A DNA stretch of 64,000 nucleotides from Pedobacter gandavensis (GTDB lineage Bacteria > Bacteroidota > Bacteroidia > Sphingobacteriales > Sphingobacteriaceae), in contig NZ_WNXC01000003.1 in the NCBI RefSeq assembly GCF_014172405.1, positions 413,542-477,541 on the forward strand, in the 5' to 3' direction. The position numbers and the translations under genes were made by a program. Position 1 is the first letter of the stretch, and each line of letters starts with the position of its first letter. The notes beneath the pieces are model-generated. The model had not been told where the DNA came from and did not search any database. It was given only the letters and a program-made list of their open reading frames with translations. This document shows positions 58,546-64,000 of this stretch, in pieces.

Positions 58546-59232
58546 ATGCTATCTTACACGGAAGAAAACTATTTAAAAGCCTTATTGAAACTTAGCTTTC
58601 AAAATGAGGATAAGCCTGAAGCTGGCACCAATGAAATGGCGGCCCATTTGGGCGTAAAGCCGGCTACTGCCACGGATATGCTAAAAAAGCTAAAGGAAAA
58701 GGACCTGGTCAACTACAAGAAATATGGAAAGATCTTACTGACCGAATCTGGCAAGCAACAAGCTTTAGTGATATTAAGAAAGCATCGTTTATGGGAAACA
58801 TTTCTTTATGAAAAGTTAGATTTCAGCTGGGATGAGGTACATGAGGTAGCGGAGCAACTGGAACACATCCAATCTTCCAAGCTGGTAGATAAGTTGGAAG
58901 AATTTTTGGGCTTTCCTGAATTTGACCCCCATGGTGATCCGATTCCAAAAGCGAATGGCGACCTTCCTATATTAGAGAAAGTCCTCCTTTCTGAGGTAAA
59001 AGAAGGAGAAACTTGTCAGGTAGTTGCGGTAAAAGACACCTCAACAGTATTCCTGCAATATCTTGAAAAATTACAAATCACCATTGGTACCCCTATAAAA
59101 GTATTGGAACGCATCGATTTCGATGGTTCAATGAGCATCCAGATTTCCGATCAGGAAGCCAGAAACGTATCCATGAAATTCGCAGAAAGTTTATTCATCA
59201 CCCTCCATCATAAAATATGTCAACAGAAATAA
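58546..59232 (+). CDS. DtxR/MntR family metal-dependent regulator
   Basis: 228 residues from ATG 58546 (MLSYTEENYLKALLKL). Winged helix 1-60 (GTNEMAAHLGVKPATATDML, KKLKEKDLVNYKKYGKILL), dimerisation and metal-binding domain 65-140 (LRKHRLWETFLYEKLDFSWD, EVHEVAEQLEHIQS, FDPHGDPIP), and a C-terminal FeoA-like SH3 domain (150-228). The EVHEVAEQLEH run supplies metal ligands. It represses uptake genes when Fe(II) or Mn(II) is plentiful. The shared intergenic operator points to the TonB receptor as target. The DUF2130 gene starts 16 bp inside its 3' end. Confidence 0.93.
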   Translation: MLSYTEENYLKALLKLSFQNEDKPEAGTNEMAAHLGVKPATATDMLKKLKEKDLVNYKKYGKILLTESGKQQALVILRKHRLWETFLYEKLDFSWDEVHEVAEQLEHIQSSKLVDKLEEFLGFPEFDPHGDPIPKANGDLPILEKVLLSEVKEGETCQVVAVKDTSTVFLQYLEKLQITIGTPIKVLERIDFDGSMSIQISDQEARNVSMKFAESLFITLHHKICQQK

Positions 59233-60503
59233 AATGCCCTAATTGCGCGCACACTTTCCCAATAGAAGAAGTAATGGCTGAGGAGTATAAAAAAGACCTC
59301 AGAGAGAAGATGGTAACTTTTACGAAGCAAAAGGATGAAGAATACCAACAGAAACTCAGTAAATTAACACAGCAACAGAAAGAACAGGAGCAGGTTTATG
59401 AGCAGCAGCAAAAGCTACAGGCGCAAGCCTTCGAGCAAAAGCTGGCGCAAGAGAAAAAAATTCTGCAGACCGCCTTGGAAGATACCTTGAGGAAAAGTAT
59501 TGCCAGTGATTTTGAGAACAAACTGGTGATGATGGACAATGCACAAAAGGAAGCAGAAGAAAAGCTGAAACTTGCCCGTGCAAAAGAGCTGGATTTCCTG
59601 ATGAAGGAAAAGGCGATGATTGAAAAAGAAGAAGAGATGGAGCTTCAGCTACACCGTAAGCTACAAGAGCAGCGTACGGAAATGATCGAGCAGATCAGAA
59701 AGCAGGAGACGGAAAAAAATAACCTTAAGGATACCGAGCACCAGCTCCGCGTAAAAGAGCTGGAGAAGCAATTGGATGATCAGAAAAAGCTGGCAGAAGA
59801 AATGAAGCGTAAAGCGGAACAAGGATCTATGCAATTGCAGGGAGAGGTTCAGGAGCTGATTCTGGAAGAACTACTCCGTAATGCTTTCCCTTTTGACCTT
59901 ATTTCTGAGGTTGGCAAAGGCGTTAGGGGCGCGGATTGTGTCCACCATGTCAGGAACCAGTTTGGACAAGAATGCGGAAAGATCATTTATGAAAGTAAAC
60001 GTACCAAGGATTTCTCCATGGAGTGGATTGAGAAATTAAAAAAAGACATGCGCAGCATGGGTGTGGACGTAGCGGTGATTGTAACCCAAACTTATCCAAA
60101 AGGAATGGATTGCTTTGGAGAAAAAGACGGGGTATGGATCTGTTCATTTGATGAGGTAAAAGCCGTTTCTTACATCCTCAGAGATGGCATTGTGAAACTA
60201 TTTGGCGCTACAAAATCTCAGGAAAATCGTGGTGATAAAATGCACATGTTATACGATTATCTAACCAGTAATGAGTTTTCTGAACAATGGAAAGCCATCA
60301 GAGAAGGTTTCATGAGCATGAAATTATCTATTCAAAAAGAACGCGATGCCATGGAAAAACTATGGAAAGCAAGAGAAAAACAACTGGAAAAAGTGATGCT
60401 GAATGCGGCTCATATCCGCGGTTCCATTGAAGGGATTGCTGGTACGGACACCATTCAACTGAGCCTGACCGATGATGAAGACAACGAACTATTATTAGAA
60501 TAA
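59217..60503 (+). CDS. DUF2130 protein, coiled coil plus PD-(D/E)XK-like nuclease domain
   Basis: 428 residues. N-terminal zinc-ribbon-like KCPNCAHTFPIEE (one CxxC), a long charged coiled coil (about 25-205), then DUF2130: LILEELLRNAFPFDLISEVG, KGVRGADCVHHVRNQFGQEC, GKIIYESKRTKDFSMEWIEK. The Asp in GAD and the E-x-K of YESK fit the PD-(D/E)XK nuclease fold. A second helical stretch (350-405) follows. The biological role is not known. Start overlaps the dtxR-like gene by 16 bp, so coupling is likely, followed by a small ORF 6 bp later. Confidence 0.88.
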   Translation: MSTEIKCPNCAHTFPIEEVMAEEYKKDLREKMVTFTKQKDEEYQQKLSKLTQQQKEQEQVYEQQQKLQAQAFEQKLAQEKKILQTALEDTLRKSIASDFENKLVMMDNAQKEAEEKLKLARAKELDFLMKEKAMIEKEEEMELQLHRKLQEQRTEMIEQIRKQETEKNNLKDTEHQLRVKELEKQLDDQKKLAEEMKRKAEQGSMQLQGEVQELILEELLRNAFPFDLISEVGKGVRGADCVHHVRNQFGQECGKIIYESKRTKDFSMEWIEKLKKDMRSMGVDVAVIVTQTYPKGMDCFGEKDGVWICSFDEVKAVSYILRDGIVKLFGATKSQENRGDKMHMLYDYLTSNEFSEQWKAIREGFMSMKLSIQKERDAMEKLWKAREKQLEKVMLNAAHIRGSIEGIAGTDTIQLSLTDDEDNELLLE

Positions 60504-60509
60504 TACCGG

Positions 60510-60815
60510 ATGATTTACGCAAAAAAGAAAGTCCAGAATACTGCGAATCTAGCGGCGCAAACCGCAAAAATCATTGCGAACGTAAAAGAACTGGAAGAGA
60601 AAAATGTGATCCGAATTCAAGGAAATGAGGTATTTTTATACCCTGAAATATGGAAAGATAAAGCCACTGCCCTGAACTGGATCAAATGTCTTCACCTTTA
60701 TTGCATGATGAAAAAGCGCTTCAAAGAAAGTGACGCTTTATTCTTTAAACATATAGAAACGGAAGCGCCAATTGGCGCTTTCAAAAACAAAAAGGCAACG
60801 GTACTTATTTTTTAA
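60510..60815 (+). CDS. Small conserved-looking protein of unknown function, 101 aa
   Basis: MIYAKKKVQNTANLAAQTAK, then IIANVKELEEKNVIRIQGNE, WKDKATALNWIKCLHLYCMM, and an IETEAPIGAFKNKKATV end. Basic and helical, no signal peptide, no recognised domain. Lies 6 bp after the DUF2130 stop, so it is probably cotranscribed and may be a partner. Its last eight codons and stop codon lie inside the transcription terminator. Confidence 0.7.
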   Translation: MIYAKKKVQNTANLAAQTAKIIANVKELEEKNVIRIQGNEVFLYPEIWKDKATALNWIKCLHLYCMMKKRFKESDALFFKHIETEAPIGAFKNKKATVLIF

Positions 60816-60832
60816 GTGCCATTGCCTTTTTT
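60788..60832. terminator. Bidirectional terminator overlapping the end of the 101-aa ORF
   Basis: AAAAAGGCAACGGTACTTA pairs with TAAGTGCCATTGCCTTTTT (two G-T type pairs) around a T-rich loop. T-runs exist on both strands; it also ends rlmF, whose stop is at 60844. Confidence 0.88.
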
Positions 60833-60843
60833 AAGCTATCTCT

Positions 60844-61830
60844 TTATTTTACTGTATGCTCAGATGGCATTTCCGCAGCTTTCTTTTGCGACCAACGCTC
60901 TTTTTTCCAACGATCCTGCTCTTCCGGCGTTAAAAATGTCCAGGCTAGAAAACGACTGATCTTCTGCCCTTGGGCCATTTCTATCGTTTTAATCTGTACC
61001 GGATAAACCTTGTCTAAAGCCGTATAAATGAAGGGAAGATGCATGCTTTTAGAAACCAGTGTGGTAAACCAGAAACATTGCTTACCAATAGTTTCACTCT
61101 CTTGAATCATCTTTCTGATGAAGCCAACTTCGCCACCTTCACACCACAATTCGGCTTGTTGACCTCCGAAATTAAGTACCGGAGTTTTACCTCGCTGCGT
61201 TCCCAGATTTCTAACTTTTCGTTGTGATCCTTCTTGTGCCTCTTCCGGAGAACCATGAAAAGGTGGATTACACATACTGAAATCAAATAGCTCCCCTGGT
61301 TTTATTACTCCTTTAAAAATCTGATTTTTATGCGCCTGTAACCTCGGAAATATAGCAGCAGACAAAGCAGGATTAATCGTTGCAATATTCTTTGCAGACT
61401 TTATCGCATAGCTGTCTACATCGGAACCTACAAATGACCAACCATATTCCTGATGACCAATAATCGGGTAAATACAATTGGCACCGATACCAATGTCAAA
61501 ACCTTTAATTTTAGCCCCTTTTGGCACTGCGCCACCGTTTACCGAAGCCAATAAATCTGCCAGATAATGTACGTAATCTGCTCTTCCCGGAATTGGCGGA
61601 CAAAGGTAACCTTCAGGAATATCCCAATGGTCTATCTGATAGAAATGTTTGAGTAGCGCCTTATTCAACAACCTCACCGCCAATGGATTTGAAAAGTCAA
61701 TAGACTCATCCCCATAAGGATTAACCGCCACAAAAGGACGTAATTCCGGCAAAGTTTTAATCAGTTCCGGAAAATCATACCTGGAACGGTGCTTGTTTCT
61801 TGGGTGTAACTCGTTTTTTTGCATAGACAT
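60844..61830 (-). CDS. rlmF: 23S rRNA (adenine(1618)-N6)-methyltransferase
   Basis: 328 residues; ATGs at 61830 and 61824 are both possible. The RlmF (YbiN) family signatures are clear: [48 protein letters not shown], the SAM-binding [17 protein letters not shown], and the catalytic NPPF motif in [11 protein letters not shown]. It methylates A1618 in 23S rRNA. Promoter box TACCTTTG at 61859-61852 ends 21 nt before ATG 61830. Confidence 0.94.
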   Translation of the reverse strand: MSMQKNELHPRNKHRSRYDFPELIKTLPELRPFVAVNPYGDESIDFSNPLAVRLLNKALLKHFYQIDHWDIPEGYLCPPIPGRADYVHYLADLLASVNGGAVPKGAKIKGFDIGIGANCIYPIIGHQEYGWSFVGSDVDSYAIKSAKNIATINPALSAAIFPRLQAHKNQIFKGVIKPGELFDFSMCNPPFHGSPEEAQEGSQRKVRNLGTQRGKTPVLNFGGQQAELWCEGGEVGFIRKMIQESETIGKQCFWFTTLVSKSMHLPFIYTALDKVYPVQIKTIEMAQGQKISRFLAWTFLTPEEQDRWKKERWSQKKAAEMPSEHTVK

Positions 61831-61862
61831 TACCTTCGGCTAAATGATCGCCAAAGGTAATG
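61828..61862 (-). promoter_or_regulatory. rlmF -7 box within a 13-bp inverted repeat
   Basis: CATTACCTTCGGC (61828-61840) and GCCAAAGGTAATG (61850-61862) are inverse with one mismatch. One arm holds the -7 box, the other ends in the rlmF start codon. An operator is possible since the upstream arm would not be transcribed. Confidence 0.45.
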
Positions 61863-61910
61863 TTATTTTAATTTTGGGTCTTGATTATTTTGAGCTTAAA
61901 CAGAGGTTTG

Positions 61911-62210
61911 CTAAACAATGGCAGACAACAATATTTTAAAAAGGATCAACAAGATCGAAACCGGAATATTTAACCTCAACCGTAAAATCTGCAATGCTTT
62001 ATTCACTTGCTTTTTCACGGTAGTATCAGAAATACTCAATTTACTTACAATCTCAGCATGACTCAGTTATTGTTTCCTACTCATCTCGAATACCGCTCTC
62101 ATTTTTTCTGGTATCATATGCACTTCTCCTTCTATTAGCCCTGCTAAGTTCATTGAAGCACAATTGTTCGTCGGTATCATACACACCTTCCCCAGGTTTG
62201 CGTCATAAAG
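61911..62210 (-). pseudogene. Remnant of a FecI-type ECF sigma factor (region 4)
   Basis: Minus-strand reading gives LAGLIEGEVHMIPEKMRAVF, EMSRKQ, a TAA stop, then LSHAEIVSKLSISDTTVKKQ and VNKALQILRLRLN, ending at TAG 61911. This is the sigma region 4.2 of the large Bacteroidota FecI-like family, broken by an in-frame stop near 62068. Upstream residues (YDTDEQLCFNEL) fit in another frame, so a frameshift near 62150 is also likely. Regions 1-2 are gone. No anti-sigma or TonB gene is adjacent. Confidence 0.75.
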
Positions 62211-62381
62211 ATATTGGATTTATTGGTACAAAAGTAAAGCACAGACCATTTATCCCTCTTTAACAAAAGATTAAGGTATTGTTAATAAATATTAAAATCA
62301 AGATGGGGTATTTAATAATTGGATATCATGGAAAGCATGACGTACTTTGTATCGTTACAAAATAGAGTTTGTACCGCAGCT

Positions 62382-62738
62382 ATGACTAAATTTATCAGAG
62401 GTTTTGGTTACGCGTTTTCTGGAATCGCTTACGCCGGCAAAAGCCAATTTAATTTCAGATTCCATTTATGTGCGCTGACTATCGTTGGCATTGCCGGATG
62501 GTATTTTCAGTTGAATACTGCAGAATGGTTATGGATAATCGCTGCTTCGGGGATGGTATTACTCTCTGAACTATTCAATACTGCAGTAGAGGTTTTGGTG
62601 GATCTTGTCTCACCAGATATCCATCCTAAAGCAAAAATCATTAAGGATGTAGCTGCTGGAGCAGTACTGATTGCTGCTATAACTGCAATTTTAATTGGAT
62701 TGATCATTTTCTACCCAAAAATCACTCATGCTGCATAA
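62382..62738 (+). CDS. dgkA: Diacylglycerol kinase family membrane protein (DgkA-like)
   Basis: 118 residues from ATG 62382 (MTKFIRGFGYAFSGIAYAG); an in-frame TTG at 62319 would add 21 residues with no family support. Three hydrophobic helices and the motif VLLSELFNTAVEVLVDLVSP with the conserved E-x-x-NTAVE catalytic run. DgkA or undecaprenol kinase phosphorylates lipid alcohols at the inner membrane. The stop overlaps the recO start by 11 bp. Confidence 0.9.
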   Translation: MTKFIRGFGYAFSGIAYAGKSQFNFRFHLCALTIVGIAGWYFQLNTAEWLWIIAASGMVLLSELFNTAVEVLVDLVSPDIHPKAKIIKDVAAGAVLIAAITAILIGLIIFYPKITHAA

Positions 62739-63453
62739 AACACGTGGAATTGTATTAAAAACGACGCTATATAGTGAAAGTAGTGTGGTGGTACAGATGT
62801 TTACCGAGAAATTTGGGATGCAATCTTACCTGATCAACGGCGTGAAAAAGCCCCGGGCAAAGATCAGGATGAATATGTTGCAGCCCTTACACCTGGTAGA
62901 CATGGTGGTTTACCATAAAGTAAATTCAAGCATCCAGCGAATTTCTGAGCTGAGACCTGCGCCTATTTTTCGCAACATTCCTTATGATATTCTAAAAAGC
63001 ACCATGGCCATGTTCCTGAATGAGGTGCTATACAAAAGCATTCGTCAGCAGATGACCGATGAATATTTGTTTGACTTTATCTTTAATGCGGTATGCTGGT
63101 TTGATGAATCGCAGGGCTCAAATGTGAATTTCCACCTGGCTTTCCTATTAAAACTATCCAGATATCTCGGCTTTGCACCGAGTACACAGACCAAAAGTGA
63201 CCAAAGTTATTTCGATTTACAGGAAGGTGAGTTTAAATCTTTACCTCCCGTGCATCCATATTTTATCGATAAGGAAGATGCTTCACTCTTTATTTCACTA
63301 TATATTTTGCCTTTCGAAAAAATAATTGAAATAAAGTTAGCTAATAAAACGCGTCGGAGAATCCTTGATAAAATACTGATTTACTATACCTTACATACCG
63401 CTTCTTTCGGAGAAATCCGCTCACATCAAGTCCTGGAAGATATTTTATCATAA
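62728..63453 (+). CDS. recO: DNA repair protein RecO
   Basis: 241 residues. N-terminal OB fold (HKTRGIVLKTTLYSESSVVV, LINGVKKPRAKIRMNMLQPL, HLVDMVVYHKVNSSIQRISE) followed by the helical domain (FLNEVLYKSIRQQMTDEYLF, LAFLLKLSRYLGFAP). RecO loads RecA onto SSB-coated DNA with RecR and RecF. The zinc cysteines of some RecO proteins are not visible. Starts inside the dgkA gene (11-bp overlap). Confidence 0.94.
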   Translation: MLHKTRGIVLKTTLYSESSVVVQMFTEKFGMQSYLINGVKKPRAKIRMNMLQPLHLVDMVVYHKVNSSIQRISELRPAPIFRNIPYDILKSTMAMFLNEVLYKSIRQQMTDEYLFDFIFNAVCWFDESQGSNVNFHLAFLLKLSRYLGFAPSTQTKSDQSYFDLQEGEFKSLPPVHPYFIDKEDASLFISLYILPFEKIIEIKLANKTRRRILDKILIYYTLHTASFGEIRSHQVLEDILS

Positions 63454-63465
63454 AATAGTTGAAAA

Positions 63466-63525
63466 TATTTTTGCAAAACTGATTTAAGGGTGTATATTTG
63501 CAATCCCAAAACGAAGGTAACTTTG
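63466..63525 (+). promoter_or_regulatory. Three phased promoter boxes upstream of the tRNA-Val pair
   Basis: TATTTTTG (63466-63473), TATATTTG (63493-63500) and TAACTTTG (63518-63525). The TTG ending the first box is exactly 19 nt before the second, and the TTG ending the second is 17 nt before the third, so each -7 box can serve as the -33 of the next. Confidence 0.6.
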
Positions 63526-63580
63526 CAAAACGGGAAGAGCTTACTCAGCTTGTATTTAATACAAATAGAGTACAGCAGAA

Positions 63581-63658
63581 GGGAAATTAGCTCAGCTGGT
63601 TCAGAGCACCTCGTTTACACCGAGGGGGTCGGGGGTTCGAACCCCTCATTTCCCACCA
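63581..63658 (+). tRNA. tRNA-Val (anticodon TAC), first copy
   Basis: Acceptor stem GGGAAAT/ATTTCCC, D arm AGCTCAGCTGGT, anticodon stem CCTCG/CGAGG with loop TTTACAC (anticodon TAC), T arm GGGGGTTCGAACCCCT, discriminator A and encoded CCA at 63656-63658. All arms pair correctly. Confidence 0.97.
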
Positions 63659-63704
63659 AAAACAGACACTCAGCTGTTTTAAAACAAAAAGAGTAAAACC
63701 AAAA

Positions 63705-63782
63705 GGGAAATTAGCTCAGCTGGTTCAGAGCACCTCGTTTACACCGAGGGGGTCGGGGGTTCGAACCCCTCATTTCCCACCA
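63705..63782 (+). tRNA. tRNA-Val (anticodon TAC), second copy
   Basis: Identical in all 78 bases to the first copy, including the encoded CCA, and separated from it by 46 bp. The two should be cotranscribed and end at the terminator that follows. Confidence 0.97.
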
Positions 63783-63783
63783 A

Positions 63784-63815
63784 AAACCTTTCAGATCTTC
63801 TGGAAGGTTTTTTTT
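63784..63815 (+). terminator. Terminator of the tRNA-Val operon
   Basis: AAAACCTTTCAGA pairs with TCTGGAAGGTTTT (one G-T pair), loop of 3 nt, then eight T. Confidence 0.9.
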
Positions 63816-63895
63816 ATACCCAACATTTTTTCATCGCCCCGGCGGCAGCAGCTGAGCTCGGGATCCATCCCAGATCCACGGATCAATCCCAAAAC

Positions 63896-63926
63896 TTGTG
63901 GAGGAGGTGATAAAAATATAGCTTTG
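63896..63926 (+). promoter_or_regulatory. Promoter of the gene at the right edge
   Basis: TTG (63896-63898), 20 nt, TAGCTTTG (63919-63926), ending 23 nt before ATG 63950. Just upstream, about 63834-63900 is markedly GC-richer than its surroundings. Confidence 0.5.
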
Positions 63927-63949
63927 TATTTTTATCCAGTTTAATATTT

Positions 63950-64000
63950 ATGCCATCAAGTACTGCATCATTACTGAAATTATTTCTGCCAGATTTTATA
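63950..64000 (+). CDS. 5' end of a gene cut by the window edge, possibly ISAon1-type transposase N-terminal ORF
   Basis: Only 17 codons: MPSSTASLLKLFLPDFI. The pattern LLxLFLPxF close to the start is what I recall from the short N-terminal ORF of ISAon1-family elements in Bacteroidota. The promoter upstream, the GC-rich flank and the place just behind a tRNA terminator fit an insertion. Evidence is thin because nothing more of the gene is visible. Confidence 0.4.
   Translation, partial: MPSSTASLLKLFLPDFI

Noticed and set aside
63490..63696. 68-codon frame over the first tRNA-Val
   Set aside because: It lies across the tRNA and its promoters; not a protein gene.

Overview
The window reads as a stretch of chromosome from a Bacteroidota bacterium of the Sphingobacteriaceae, most like Pedobacter. 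Reasons: promoters follow the Bacteroidota pattern (TTG about 19-22 nt upstream of TAnnTTTG); Shine-Dalgarno sites are nearly absent; and the gene content is typical of the group, with bacillithiol genes (bshA, ytxJ), tandem rhomboids beside mutL, SurA-like foldases beside a MoxR ATPase, DUF2130, a DACNV protein, many small lipoproteins and CDSs of about 40% GC. No prophage, CRISPR array or classical defence island is visible. A possible transposase begins at the right edge.

Layout. 1-8 kb: persulfide-dioxygenase-like MBL protein (cut by the edge), the tatD-ansA operon, two FKBP isomerases, a DHH phosphoesterase, ndk, and DUF721-recF. 8-12.9 kb: a TPR membrane protein, ribH, ytxJ, OsmC, lipA and an ECF sigma/anti-sigma pair. 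12.9-25 kb: nnrD and uvrA, a ferredoxin reductase, a lytic transglycosylase, a pseudouridine synthase with an expanded 30-bp repeat, a lactonase, bshA and tilS. 25-32 kb: an LptA/OstA-like envelope protein, rdgB, two SurA-related proteins and moxR. 32-49 kb: a GDPD family protein without its catalytic residues, cysS, an operon of mutL, two rhomboids and an EEP phosphatase, a serine hydrolase that looks like a GH3 fusion lacking its barrel, msrA, nlpE, a GDSL esterase, a FadL porin and a nitroreductase. 49.3-49.8 kb: a non-coding AT-rich region with a cluster of DnaA boxes, a replication origin candidate. 50-64 kb: a secreted plug-domain protein, padR-pspC with a 53-bp inverted repeat as operator, a DACNV diadenylate-cyclase-like protein, a TonB receptor divergent from a DtxR/MntR regulator, a DUF2130 nuclease-like protein, rlmF, a decayed sigma factor, dgkA-recO and two identical tRNA-Val genes.

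The most general observation is the spacing between promoter and start codon. At least eight genes (tatD, ribH, lipA, tilS, the OstA-like gene, cysS, padR, dtxR) have a TAnnTTTG box ending 3-4 nt before the start codon. If the box sits at -7, transcription begins on or next to the start codon, so these mRNAs would be leaderless. The same boxes were used to correct several starts. Other points for a second look are the DnaA-box cluster, the padR and dtxR operators interleaved with promoter elements, and four proteins that have lost the expected catalytic part of their family (GDPD, GH3 fusion, parvulin foldase, NnrE/NnrD fusion). All functional calls come from reading motifs by eye; no database search was run.
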